Assembly: GCF_010550605.1 (NCBI RefSeq)
Contig: NZ_JAAGNI010000041.1
Span: forward strand, 1-33,477
DNA length: 33,477 nucleotides
Source: Streptomyces sp. SID9727
GTDB taxonomy: Bacteria; Actinomycetota; Actinomycetes; Streptomycetales; Streptomycetaceae
Direction: 5' to 3'
Shown: positions 1-6,728 of the stretch, piece after piece
Numbering within the stretch: the first letter of the stretch is position 1
Layout of the letters: each line of letters opens with the position of its first letter
Program-made: the position numbers and the translations under genes
The notes under the pieces: generated by a model
Told to the model about the DNA's origin: nothing
What the model saw: only the letters and a program-made list of their open reading frames with translations
The model's database searches: none

Positions 1-1006
1 GGCCGGCGGCCCGCCCGGCCGCGGTCTGCAGCAGGGTCGGCGCGCCGCCCCATCCCAGGCCCCACACGACGGCGGCGGCCCAGACGACCGGGTGCGCCCC
101 GGTGACGGCGAGGGCCGCGGTGGCAAGGGTGAACAGGGCCGCGCCCGTCACCATGAGGGCGCGCGGGCGGCGGTCGACACGGCGCCCGACACCCCAGATG
201 CTCAGCAGGGACGCGGCCCCGAAGGCCAGGAGAACCGCGTCGGTCCGCGGCCCGAGCCCCGCGTGCCGGAGGTAGGGGGCGACGTACGCGTAGACGACCG
301 TGTGCCCGAGGACGAAGAGCGCCACCGTCGTCATGACCGCCGCGACCCCGGGCACCGCCAGGGTCCGGCGCAGGCCGGGCCGGACCCCATCGGCCTCCTC
401 GGCGGGCCGCCCCACCGCCGGGACGGACGCGCCGATCCAGCCGAGGACGGCGAGGGTGGCCAGCGAGACGGCGCCGAACGCGGCCCTCCAGCCCACCTGT
501 TCGCCGATCAGGGTGCCGGCGGGGACGCCCAGGGACAGCGCCACGGGGATACCGGTCATCGCGACGGCGATGGCGCGCCCCTCCGATCCGGCGGGGGCGA
601 CGCGCCGGGCGTACCCGGCGAGGATTGCCCACGCCAGGCCGGCGGCGACCCCCGCGGGGAAACGGGCGGCGAGCAGGACGGCGTACCCCGGCGCGGCGGC
701 GGTGAGCGTGTTGGCCAGCAGGAAGACGGCCATGGCGCCGAGCAGCAGGGGCTTGCGCGGGACGGACGCCGTCGCCCGGGCGAGCGGGATCGCGGTCAGG
801 GCGGTACCGGCCGCGTAGACGGTGACGGACTGGCCGGCGGCGCCCGGGCCGACGTCCAGGGAGTCCGCCATCCCGGGCAGCACACCGGCGGGCAGGGTCT
901 CGGTCAGGCTGGTGATGAAGACGGCGGTCGACAGGGCGAGGAGCGCCGGCCAGGGCAGGCCGCCCGGCCGCGTACGAGGCCGGGCCTCGGAAGGCGTGAT
1001 GGTCAT
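1..1006 (-). CDS. MFS transporter (drug-exporter-like), 3' end outside the window
   Basis: About 335 codons read without a stop on the minus strand from ATG at 1006 to the window edge, so the C-terminus is missing. The product is strongly hydrophobic, with about ten predicted membrane segments. It starts MTITPSEARPRTRPGG, followed by a first helix with the TETLPAGVLPGMA signature of AraJ/YdeA-like members of the major facilitator superfamily. Arg-rich short loops follow helix 2 (ARATASVPRKP) and the central loop separates two six-helix halves. These proteins export sugars, drugs or metabolites by proton antiport; the substrate cannot be read here. It diverges from a MerR regulator 68 bp away, the usual arrangement for a regulator controlling an efflux pump. 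A -10-like CAGGAT ends 6 nt before the ATG, so the mRNA may be leaderless. A long open frame on the opposite strand is only a GC-rich shadow. Confidence 0.88.
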   Translation of the reverse strand, partial: MTITPSEARPRTRPGGLPWPALLALSTAVFITSLTETLPAGVLPGMADSLDVGPGAAGQSVTVYAAGTALTAIPLARATASVPRKPLLLGAMAVFLLANTLTAAAPGYAVLLAARFPAGVAAGLAWAILAGYARRVAPAGSEGRAIAVAMTGIPVALSLGVPAGTLIGEQVGWRAAFGAVSLATLAVLGWIGASVPAVGRPAEEADGVRPGLRRTLAVPGVAAVMTTVALFVLGHTVVYAYVAPYLRHAGLGPRTDAVLLAFGAASLLSIWGVGRRVDRRPRALMVTGAALFTLATAALAVTGAHPVVWAAAVVWGLGWGGAPTLLQTAAGRAAG

Positions 1007-1024
1007 GACGGCATCCTGAAACGT

Positions 1025-1038
1025 TCACATCGGTGTGA
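1025..1038. promoter_or_regulatory. Palindrome in the MFS-MerR intergenic promoter, probable MerR operator
   Basis: TCACA-N4-TGTGA is a perfect inverted repeat in the 68-bp gap between the divergent MFS and MerR genes. On the minus strand a TTGACC -35 element (1045-1040) precedes it and CAGGAT (1018-1013) follows, so the dyad fills the long spacer. A dyad between an over-spaced -35 and -10 is the classic MerR layout. The spacer would be 21 bp, longer than the 19-20 bp typical of the family, so the exact boxes are uncertain. Confidence 0.5.
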
Positions 1039-1074
1039 TGGTCAAGCCGTCAGGTGCCGGGTAGTTTCGGCGAG

Positions 1075-1449
1075 ATGAGGATCGGTGAACTGTCCCACCG
1101 CACGGGCGCGTCCCGCCGTCTGCTGCGCTACTACGAGGAGCAGGGGCTGATCGTCCCGGACCGGGGTCCGAACGGATACCGCGAGTACGACGAGCGTTAC
1201 GTGGACCGGGTCAACCAGATCCGCGGCCTGCTGGAAGCGGGGCTCCCCACGCGCGTCATCAAGCAGATCCTCCCCTGCCTGGACAAGCCCCGCTCGATCC
1301 ATTTCCCGGACGCCACACCGGAGATGCTGGCCCTGCTGACCAGCGAACGGGACCGGCTGAGCGAACGGATCGACGTTCTCGTCCGCAACCGCGACGCGAT
1401 GAACGAGTACCTGGCCGAGGTCGAACAGTGCCGCGCGCCGACACCCTGA
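1075..1449 (+). CDS. MerR family transcriptional regulator
   Basis: 124 aa starting MRIGELSHRTGASRRLLRYY, a canonical MerR winged-helix N-terminus. The wing follows (GLIVPDRGPNGYREY), then the conserved segment ending around residue 70 and a long C-terminal helix (SERDRLSERIDVLVRNRDAM) that would form the antiparallel dimerisation coil. The C-terminus is short and has only one Cys (EQCRAPTP), so there is no metal-binding Cys pair; it is closer to small-molecule sensors of the BmrR/SoxR-less type. ATG at 1075 is chosen because the MerR domain begins there; an upstream GTG at 1054 would add seven unlikely residues. It most likely controls the divergent MFS gene and itself through the dyad between them. 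Confidence 0.9.
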   Translation: MRIGELSHRTGASRRLLRYYEEQGLIVPDRGPNGYREYDERYVDRVNQIRGLLEAGLPTRVIKQILPCLDKPRSIHFPDATPEMLALLTSERDRLSERIDVLVRNRDAMNEYLAEVEQCRAPTP

Positions 1450-1513
1450 GGCCGCCGGCAACGCCCCCACCTGCGCTCATGTGCTCGAAGGACACCTGTA
1501 GGCCAGTCATAAC

Positions 1514-1530
1514 CGGCCATTGAATGGCCG
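1514..1530. promoter_or_regulatory. 17-bp palindrome upstream of the 52-aa membrane protein
   Basis: CGGCCATT-G-AATGGCCG is a perfect 8-bp inverted repeat around one central base. A loop of one base cannot form a hairpin, which favours a protein-binding site over a terminator for the preceding merR. It lies 70 bp upstream of the start at 1601 in an AT-richer patch. The binding protein is unknown. Confidence 0.45.
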
Positions 1531-1600
1531 AAGAATGATCTCCAGTCGCCCCGTCCGGCCTGCCGATGCAGGAGGCACCGCCCTCCCGAAGGAGGCTGCC

Positions 1601-1759
1601 ATGGGCGACACACTCCTGACCCTGTCCATCCCCGCGCTGCTGCTCGCCAGCGGCCTCTGCACAGTGGCGCGCACCTGGTGGCGGCGCAGGCATCCCGCGC
1701 CGCCCTCCCCGTACACCCAGCAGGCCGCGCGACTGGCCGAGGACCGGGAGCGCTCGTAG
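1601..1759 (+). CDS. Small single-pass membrane protein, 52 aa
   Basis: ATG at 1601 has a strong Shine-Dalgarno GGAGG (1591-1595) five bases upstream, which decides this start over an in-frame ATG further up. The protein starts MGDTLLTLSIPALLLASGLC, a single hydrophobic helix, followed by a basic stretch TWWRRR and a short polar cytoplasmic tail rich in Pro, Gln and Glu. 48 of 52 codons end in G or C, as expected of a real Streptomyces gene. No family is recognised. Its TAG stop overlaps the putative -10 of the following AraC gene. Function unknown. Confidence 0.65.
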   Translation: MGDTLLTLSIPALLLASGLCTVARTWWRRRHPAPPSPYTQQAARLAEDRERS

Positions 1760-1770
1760 GATCTGCCGTC

Positions 1771-2664
1771 GTGGCCGGTCACCACGGCCCCCGGCGCGAC
1801 ACCCGGGGCATCGTCGGCGCGCCCGAGCTGTTCGCCCACGTACAGTTCCGGCGCCGCGAGCCCGCGCCCGCGCTGCGGCGCTACCTGGAGCACTACTGGC
1901 TGATCGACTGGGACCTCGCCCAGCCGTACGCCTCGCATCTCGTCCCGCACCCGAGCGTCAACCTCGTCTTCGAGCGGTACGCGGGCTGCGGCGACGAGGA
2001 CGCGGGGTACGCCGAGGTCGCGGGCATCGGCCTGGAGCTGTTCACGCAGAAGCTGGAGGGGCGCGGACGGGTCTGCGGGGTGCAGTTCCGGCCGGGCGGC
2101 TTCCGGCCGTTCGCGCCCGGAGCGCCCGTCTCGCGGTGGACGGGCCGGCGGCTCCCGGCGGCCGACGTGTTCGCGCCCCCGGCACCACCAGCGCCACCGG
2201 CACCACCCGCACCACCAGGGCCACCGGCGCCGCCCGCACCACCAGGGCCACCGGCGCCGCCCGCCGCCGTACTGGACCCGGTGGCCGAGGACGACCGGGT
2301 CGCCGCGCTCGACGCGTATCTGCTGGCGCTCGGCCCCGAGCCGGACCCGCGCGCCGATCTCGCGATGGACCTGGTGGACCTGGTGCGCACCGACCGCACG
2401 GTCCTGCGCGTGGACGGGCTCGCCCGCGCCGAGGGGGTGTCGGCCCGCTCCCTGCAACGCCTGTTCGCCGCGTACGTGGGGGTCGGCCCCAAGTGGGTCA
2501 TCCTCCGCTACCGCATCCACGAGGCGCTGGAACGCGCCGGCACGGAGCCGGACGTGGACTGGGCGGCCCTCGCCGCCGACCTCGGCTACAGCGACCAGGC
2601 GCACCTGGTCCGGGACTTCACGGCGACGGTCGGCGTGCCGCCCACGGCCCTGGGCACCCACTGA
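1771..2664 (+). CDS. AraC family transcriptional regulator with a proline-rich linker
   Basis: 297 aa from GTG at 1771. The N-terminal domain (about residues 12-115, with RYLEHYWLIDWDL and the later VCGVQFRPGGFRPF) matches the DUF6597-type sensor half of many actinobacterial AraC regulators. The C-terminal AraC/XylS DNA-binding domain has two helix-turn-helices: SARSLQRLFAAYVGVGPKWV, then DLGYSDQAHLVRDFTATVGVPP. Between them is a low-complexity linker made of repeated Ala-Pro-Pro and Gly-Pro-Pro triplets (about residues 136-166). The GTG start is preceded by AGGA (1758-1761) nine bases away, and by a TAGGAT hexamer eight bases away that could make the transcript leaderless. The target genes cannot be inferred; the GNAT gene follows 48 bp downstream on the same strand. 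Confidence 0.88.
   Translation: MAGHHGPRRDTRGIVGAPELFAHVQFRRREPAPALRRYLEHYWLIDWDLAQPYASHLVPHPSVNLVFERYAGCGDEDAGYAEVAGIGLELFTQKLEGRGRVCGVQFRPGGFRPFAPGAPVSRWTGRRLPAADVFAPPAPPAPPAPPAPPGPPAPPAPPGPPAPPAAVLDPVAEDDRVAALDAYLLALGPEPDPRADLAMDLVDLVRTDRTVLRVDGLARAEGVSARSLQRLFAAYVGVGPKWVILRYRIHEALERAGTEPDVDWAALAADLGYSDQAHLVRDFTATVGVPPTALGTH
2176..2270 (+). repeat. Proline-codon microsatellite encoding (A/G)PP repeats
   Basis: About 90 bp of imperfect 9-bp and 18-bp units built on CCACCGGCACCA/CCACCGGCGCCG, encoding a run of Ala-Pro-Pro and Gly-Pro-Pro triplets in the AraC-type regulator. It lies exactly between the sensor and DNA-binding domains. Repeats like this slip readily, so linker length is likely to differ between strains. 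Confidence 0.85.
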
Positions 2665-2700
2665 GAGCCCTTTGGACGGCCCGTTGCCGGTGCCGCGCCC

Positions 2701-2706
2701 TACAGT
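2701..2706 (+). promoter_or_regulatory. -10 element TACAGT of a leaderless GNAT transcript
   Basis: TACAGT fits TAnnnT and ends six bases before the ATG at 2713, so transcription would start at or beside the start codon. There is no Shine-Dalgarno sequence in between. No convincing -35 is seen at the usual distance. Confidence 0.5.
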
Positions 2707-2712
2707 GCGGGC

Positions 2713-3252
2713 ATGACCTCTGTGCAGCGCGCCGCGTCATCCTCCGTACGCATCGAGCCCTGGTCCGAAGACGATCTGGACCTGCTCCGCCGGGCCAACG
2801 CACCGGAGCTGATGGCCCATCTGGGCGGACCCGAGTCGGAGGAGCAGCTGATGGCGCGCCATGCCCGTTACGTCGCGCTCAGCGCCGACCGGACGGGCCG
2901 GGGCCGGATGTTCCGCGTCGCCCTGACCGGCGGGGCGGAGGCCGTGGGCACCATCGGCTTCTGGGAGCGGCCCTGGCGGGACCAGGAGGTGTACGAGACG
3001 GGTTGGACGGTCCTGCCGGAGTTCCAGGGCCGGGGCATCGCCTCGGCCGCGACGCGCGCGGTGGCCGACGCGGCGCGCGCCGCCCGCAAGCACCGCTATC
3101 TGCACGCCTATCCGTCCGTGGAGAACGGCCCGTCGAACGGCGTCTGCCGCACGGTGGGCTTCACGCTGCTCGGCGAGTGCGAGATCGAGTACCCGCCGGG
3201 CCATCCGCTCCTCACCAACGACTGGCGGCTGGACCTGCGCGCGGCCGGCTGA
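2713..3252 (+). CDS. GNAT family N-acetyltransferase
   Basis: 179 aa. The fold is that of the RimJ/RimL-like acetyltransferases: an N-terminal strand-helix (SVRIEPWSEDDLDLLRRA), central strands with GTIGFWERPW and YETGWTVLPEFQGRGIAS, in which Q-G-R-G-I-A is the acetyl-CoA pyrophosphate-binding motif A, and a C-terminal segment NGPSNGVCRTVGFTLLGECE containing the motif B Asn. These enzymes acetylate protein N-termini, small amines or antibiotics from acetyl-CoA; the substrate is not readable. The ATG follows a TACAGT box by six bases, pointing to a leaderless mRNA. It is a separate transcription unit from the AraC gene upstream. Confidence 0.9.
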   Translation: MTSVQRAASSSVRIEPWSEDDLDLLRRANAPELMAHLGGPESEEQLMARHARYVALSADRTGRGRMFRVALTGGAEAVGTIGFWERPWRDQEVYETGWTVLPEFQGRGIASAATRAVADAARAARKHRYLHAYPSVENGPSNGVCRTVGFTLLGECEIEYPPGHPLLTNDWRLDLRAAG

Positions 3253-3276
3253 GGCGGTGATCCCGTTCGGCGCCAT

Positions 3277-3291
3277 CCCCCTCGGCGGGGG
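3277..3291 (+). terminator. Weak hairpin after the GNAT gene
   Basis: CCCCC-TCGGC-GGGGG, 25 bp after the GNAT stop codon. The stem is short and no T-run follows, so terminator function is uncertain. Confidence 0.35.
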
Positions 3292-3308
3292 CGGCCCGGT
3301 TATCCCGT

Positions 3309-3337
3309 TTGACGGTGGCTGACGCCTCCTGGATATT
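3309..3337 (+). promoter_or_regulatory. Promoter of the NmrA-like gene
   Basis: -35 TTGACG (3309-3314) and -10 GATATT (3332-3337) are separated by 17 bp in the only clearly AT-rich patch nearby. Transcription would begin near 3344, inside the inverted repeat at 3342-3368, the geometry of a repressible promoter. Confidence 0.6.
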
Positions 3338-3341
3338 TATC

Positions 3342-3368
3342 TGCGTCGCACAACATATGCGCGACGCA
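3342..3368. promoter_or_regulatory. Operator: TGCGTCGC-N11-GCGACGCA
   Basis: A perfect 8-bp inverted repeat with an 11-bp AT-rich centre, starting at the predicted transcription start of the NmrA-like gene and ending 22 bp before its ATG. The spacing of half-sites (one and a half to two turns) suits a TetR-, MarR- or HxlR-type dimer. No regulator is encoded immediately next to it; the MarR gene at 5019-5501 and the AraC gene at 1771-2664 are the closest candidates. Confidence 0.7.
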
Positions 3369-3390
3369 TTCAACCACGCCGAGGAGACCC

Positions 3391-4230
3391 ATGCTCACGC
3401 TCGTCACCGGCTGCCGCGGCCGCGTCGGCACCGCGCTCACCGCCCTCCTGCACCAGGGCGGCCACCCCGTCCGCGCCGCCTCGCGCAACGCCGCCGAGCT
3501 GACCCCGCCGCCCGGCGTCCCCGCCGTGACCTGCGACCTCGGCGACCCCGGCACCTTCCCCGCCGCCCTGGAAGGCGTCGACTCCGTCTTCCTGTACGCG
3601 GAAGCCGCGCACGTCGACGCCTTCCTCACCGCCGCCCGGGCCGCCGGAGTACGCCACATCGTGCTGCTGTCCTCCAGCTCGGTCCTGGCCCCCGACCCGA
3701 CGGCCAACCCGATCGCCGCCGCGCACCACGCGGTGGAGCGGGCGCTGCTCGCCTCACCGCTCACCACCACCCTGCTGCGCCCCGGCGCCTTCGCCACCAA
3801 CGCCTACGGCTGGGCGGGGTCCTTCCGCTCCGGGCGCCCCGTCGACCTGCCCTACCCCCGCAGCGAGGGCAGCCCCATCCACGAGACGGACATCGCCGAG
3901 GCCGCCCTCGCCGCGCTCACCGACCCGGCCCTCCAGGGCGCCGCGTACCACCTCACCGGCCCCGAATCCCTCAGTGCCGCCGAGCAGGTCCGCATCCTGG
4001 CCGACGCCTCCGGCACCCCGGCCGCCGTCAACGAGGTGACCCCGGACGCCTGGAAGGAGGCCATGGCGTCCTTCATGCCGGCCGAGGTCGCCGACGGGCT
4101 GCTCGCCTACTGGGCGGCCACCGACGGCACGCCCGCCGAGGTGGCCGACGGGGTGGAGAAGCTGACCGGCCACCCGGCCCGCACCTTCGCCACCTGGGCC
4201 GCCGAGCACGCCGCCGCGTTCCGGCCCTGA
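3391..4230 (+). CDS. NmrA-like NAD(P)-binding oxidoreductase
   Basis: 279 aa. It starts MLTLVTGCRGRVGTALTALL, a Rossmann nucleotide-binding motif in the TGxxGxxG family of atypical short-chain dehydrogenases. It continues with CDLGDPGTFPAALEGVDSVF, VRHIVLLSSSSV and LLRPGAFATNAYGW, all typical of NmrA / SDR_a5-like proteins that reduce quinones or sense NAD(P). The active-site YxxxK is not evident, as in redox-sensing NmrA relatives. GAGGAG (3380-3385) lies just before the ATG. Such genes are usually induced by electrophiles or flavonoids through an adjacent repressor; here the operator is present but the neighbouring regulator is not. The next gene follows 42 bp downstream. Confidence 0.85.
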   Translation: MLTLVTGCRGRVGTALTALLHQGGHPVRAASRNAAELTPPPGVPAVTCDLGDPGTFPAALEGVDSVFLYAEAAHVDAFLTAARAAGVRHIVLLSSSSVLAPDPTANPIAAAHHAVERALLASPLTTTLLRPGAFATNAYGWAGSFRSGRPVDLPYPRSEGSPIHETDIAEAALAALTDPALQGAAYHLTGPESLSAAEQVRILADASGTPAAVNEVTPDAWKEAMASFMPAEVADGLLAYWAATDGTPAEVADGVEKLTGHPARTFATWAAEHAAAFRP

Positions 4231-4272
4231 AATCCACGGGCATCGCGGGACCCCCGATGGCATCCTGACCGG

Positions 4273-5007
4273 GTGAACGGACCGGAGATCCACCTCGAAG
4301 TCGCCCCCGAGCTCAGGCTCTTCGTGGCCCACGGGCGCCGGCAGGGGCGGACGCCGGTGATCACCGACGGCTCGTCCACGCTCGGCCATGTCGTCGAGTC
4401 CCTGGGCATCCCGCTCACCGAGGCCGGCGAACTCCTCGTGGACGGCCGCCCGGCCCCCGCCTCGCACATCCCGGCCGCCGGGGAGCTGGTCGAGGTCCGC
4501 CCGGTGTCCCGCCCGCAGCAGGTGCCGGGGGCGCCCCTGCGCTTCCTGCTCGACGTCCACCTCGGGACCCTCGCCCGCCGGCTCCGGCTGCTCGGCGTCG
4601 ACGCCGCCTACGAGAGCGAGGACATCGGCGACCCGGCCCTGGCCGCGCTCTCCGCGAAGGAGCGGCGCGTCCTGCTCTCCCGGGACCGGGGGCTGCTGCA
4701 CCGCCGCGAGCTGTGGGCCGGGGCGTACATCTACAGCGACCGGCCGGACGAGCAGCTGCGCGACGTCCTGGAGCGGTTCGCCCCGGCGCTCGCCCCGTGG
4801 ACCCGGTGCACCGCCTGCAACGGCCCGCTGACCGCGGCCGACAAGGAGACCGTCGGGCCGCACCTGGAACACGGGACGCGCCGGACGTACGACGTCTTCG
4901 CGCAGTGCGTGGAGTGCGGGCGGGTCTACTGGCGGGGCGCGCACCACGCCCGGCTGGAGGCGATCGTCGCGGAAGCGGTCCGCGACTTCGGCCCGGTGGC
5001 GCGCTGA
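4273..5007 (+). CDS. Mut7-C RNase-like protein with N-terminal ubiquitin-like domain
   Basis: 244 aa from GTG at 4273. Residues 1-85 resemble the small ubiquitin/ThiS-like domain found in front of Mut7-C (STLGHVVESLGIPLTEAGEL, AGELVEVRPV). Residues 95-165 form the PIN-like Mut7-C core (FLLDVHLGTLARRLRLLGVD, then VLLSRDRGLLHRR), with the Asp residues expected for metal-dependent RNase activity. The C-terminal part has a zinc ribbon with two CxxC pairs (RCTACNG and QCVECGR). The combination is characteristic of the Mut7-C family; the RNA substrate in bacteria is not established. A CATCCT hexamer ends six bases before GTG, compatible with a leaderless mRNA. Confidence 0.88.
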   Translation: MNGPEIHLEVAPELRLFVAHGRRQGRTPVITDGSSTLGHVVESLGIPLTEAGELLVDGRPAPASHIPAAGELVEVRPVSRPQQVPGAPLRFLLDVHLGTLARRLRLLGVDAAYESEDIGDPALAALSAKERRVLLSRDRGLLHRRELWAGAYIYSDRPDEQLRDVLERFAPALAPWTRCTACNGPLTAADKETVGPHLEHGTRRTYDVFAQCVECGRVYWRGAHHARLEAIVAEAVRDFGPVAR

Positions 5008-5021
5008 GGCGGGGAGCCTCA
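5005..5021. terminator. Bidirectional hairpin whose arms are the two stop codons
   Basis: TGAGGC-GGGGA-GCCTCA. The first three bases are the TGA stop of the Mut7-C gene; the last three (TCA) are the TGA stop of the convergent MarR gene on the other strand. The stem is six perfect pairs around a five-base loop, with no T-run. It is the only sequence between the two genes. Confidence 0.55.
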
Positions 5022-5501
5022 GGCCTCGCCCTCCCGCAGCCGCGCGATCTGCGCCGCGCTCAGCTCCACCGTCCGCCGCATATGGCCGAGGAGCAGGGCG
5101 ACCTGGTCGTCGTCGTACGCGTCGAACAGCGCGTCCCAGCCGCCGTTCAGCCGCTTCCACACCGCGCCGAACTCCGCCATGCGCTCGGGCACGGTCGCCA
5201 CGAGCACCCGCCGCCGGTCCGCGGTGTCCCGGGCCCGGGTCACGTAACCGGCCCGCACGAGCCGGTCCACCAGCCGGGTCGCCGAGCCGGTGGTGAGCCC
5301 GGTCAGCTCCGCGACGCGGCCGGTGGTGACGGGCGCCGCCTCCAGGCTGAGCAGGTTCAGGCACTGGAGGTCGGTCGGGTGCAGCCCCAGCCGGTCGGCG
5401 ACGGCCTGGTTGAACAGCGCGTACGCGGCCATGTAACGCCGCGACACGACGGACATCTCGGCCAGCAGGGCGCTGCGGCGGGGGGACTGCTTCGGCGGCA
5501 T
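5019..5501 (-). CDS. MarR family transcriptional regulator
   Basis: 160 aa. The winged helix spans about residues 35-110: LHPTDLQCLNLLSLEAAPVTTGRVAELTGL is split by the helix-turn-helix TTGRVAELTGLTTGSATRLV, and the wing contains ARDTADRRRV with the conserved DxRR. Long terminal helices would mediate dimerisation. MarR proteins repress small efflux or oxidoreductase genes until a phenolic or oxidant ligand binds. It diverges from ynfA with a 63-bp gap and converges on the Mut7-C gene. A TACACT box ends six bases before the ATG on the minus strand, suggesting a leaderless message. It is a plausible but unproven regulator for the operator at 3342-3368. Confidence 0.92.
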   Translation of the reverse strand: MPPKQSPRRSALLAEMSVVSRRYMAAYALFNQAVADRLGLHPTDLQCLNLLSLEAAPVTTGRVAELTGLTTGSATRLVDRLVRAGYVTRARDTADRRRVLVATVPERMAEFGAVWKRLNGGWDALFDAYDDDQVALLLGHMRRTVELSAAQIARLREGEA

Positions 5502-5507
5502 GCGGAG

Positions 5508-5513
5508 AGTGTA
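5508..5513 (-). promoter_or_regulatory. -10 element TACACT of the marR gene
   Basis: Minus-strand TACACT is followed by CTCCGC and then the ATG at 5501, putting the transcription start at the start codon. No Shine-Dalgarno is present. Confidence 0.5.
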
Positions 5514-5564
5514 CGAAGTCCCAGGTCACCGCACGGGCCCGCGCGGCCGTGACACCCTGCTCCC

Positions 5565-5900
5565 ATGTCCGTGCTCCGCTCCACCGCCCTGTTCGTCCTC
5601 GCCGCGCTCTTCGAGATCGGCGGCGCCTGGCTCGTCTGGCAGGGCGTGCGCGAGCACCGGGGGTGGGCCTGGATCGGCGCGGGGATCATCGCGCTGGGCA
5701 CGTACGGCTTCGTGGCGACGCTCCAGCCGGACGGCGAGTTCGGGCGGGTGCTCGCCGCGTACGGCGGGGTCTTCGTGGCGGGCTCCATCGCCTGGGGCAT
5801 GGCCGCCGACGGCTACCGGCCGGACCGCTGGGACGTGACCGGCGCGCTGGTCTGCCTGGCCGGGATGGCCGTGATCATGTACGCCCCCCGCGACCACTGA
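5565..5900 (+). CDS. ynfA: YnfA family (UPF0060) small membrane protein
   Basis: 111 aa, four predicted membrane helices over nearly the full length. The family signature is clear: [20 protein letters not shown] near the N-terminus, then [20 protein letters not shown] and [14 protein letters not shown], ending in a helix [16 protein letters not shown]. YnfA proteins resemble small multidrug resistance (SMR) transporters, and E. coli-type homologues have been linked to efflux of cationic compounds; the role in actinobacteria is not settled. It diverges from marR, which makes control by that regulator a reasonable inference. Confidence 0.93.
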   Translation: MSVLRSTALFVLAALFEIGGAWLVWQGVREHRGWAWIGAGIIALGTYGFVATLQPDGEFGRVLAAYGGVFVAGSIAWGMAADGYRPDRWDVTGALVCLAGMAVIMYAPRDH

Positions 5901-5917
5901 CCCCGGCCCGACCGGCC

Positions 5918-5923
5918 TATCCT
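5918..5923 (+). promoter_or_regulatory. -10-like TATCCT upstream of the SDR gene
   Basis: TATCCT fits TAnnnT and lies 46 bp before the ATG at 5970, 15 bp after the ynfA stop codon. The gene also has a Shine-Dalgarno GAGGAG (5955-5960), so this would be a leadered transcript independent of ynfA. Confidence 0.4.
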
Positions 5924-5969
5924 GGCCCCGTTCGACCGTACCGTTCACCCGTCCGAGGAGAGCCCGACC

Positions 5970-6728
5970 ATGGCCGCAACCCCCATCGCCGTCGTCACCG
6001 GAGCGAGCAGCGGCATCGGCGCCGCGACCGCCCGGCAGCTGGCGGCCTCCGGCTACCGCGTCGTACTCACCGCCCGCCGCAAGGACCGCATCGAGGCCCT
6101 GGCCGCCGAGATCACCGAGGCCGGCCACCAGGCGACGGCCTACGCGCTGGACGTCACCGACCGCACGGCGGTGGACGAGTTCGCCACCGCCTTCCGCTCC
6201 CTGGCGGTCCTGGTGAACAACGCGGGCGGCGCGCTGGGCGCCGACCCGGTCGCCACGGGCGACCCGCAGGACTGGCGGCAGATGTACGAGACGAACGTCA
6301 TCGGCACGCTCAACGTGACCCAGGCCCTCCTGCCGGCCCTCACCGCGAGCGGCGACGGCACGGTGGTCATCCTCTCCTCGACGGCCGGCCTCTCCACCTA
6401 CGAGGGCGGCGGCGGCTACGTGGCCGCCAAGCACGGCGAACACGTCCTGGCCGAGACCCTGCGCCTGGAGATCGTCGGCACCCCGGTCCGCGTCATCGAG
6501 GTCGCCCCGGGCATGGTGAAGACCGAGGAGTTCGCCACCACCCGCTTCCGCGGCGACACGGACAAGGCCGCCAAGGTCTACGCGGGCGTGGACGCCCCCC
6601 TGACCGCCGACGACGTGGCCGACACGATCAACTGGGCGGTCACCCGCCCCAGCCACGTCAACATCGACCTCCTGGTGGTCCGCCCCCGGGCCCAGGCGTC
6701 CAACTCGAAGGTGCACCGCACGGCCTGA
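5970..6728 (+). CDS. SDR family NADP-dependent oxidoreductase (YdfG-like)
   Basis: 252 aa classical short-chain dehydrogenase. The cofactor motif TGASSGIG is at residues 11-18, NNAG at about 88, the catalytic Ser in VVILSSTAG, and the catalytic YxxxK in YVAAKHG. A basic residue pair after strand 2 (TARRKDR) indicates NADP(H) preference. The length and the VIEVAPGMVKTEEFATTRF segment match YdfG-like 3-hydroxy acid / serine dehydrogenases. GAGGAG lies ten bases before the ATG. The gene converges with rtcB, and their stop codons share a hairpin. Confidence 0.92.
   Translation: MAATPIAVVTGASSGIGAATARQLAASGYRVVLTARRKDRIEALAAEITEAGHQATAYALDVTDRTAVDEFATAFRSLAVLVNNAGGALGADPVATGDPQDWRQMYETNVIGTLNVTQALLPALTASGDGTVVILSSTAGLSTYEGGGGYVAAKHGEHVLAETLRLEIVGTPVRVIEVAPGMVKTEEFATTRFRGDTDKAAKVYAGVDAPLTADDVADTINWAVTRPSHVNIDLLVVRPRAQASNSKVHRTA

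Noticed and set aside
92..1078. Long plus-strand open frame opposite the MFS gene
   Set aside because: Its product is Gly/Arg/Asp-rich without any domain; the minus strand encodes a clear membrane transporter over the same bases.
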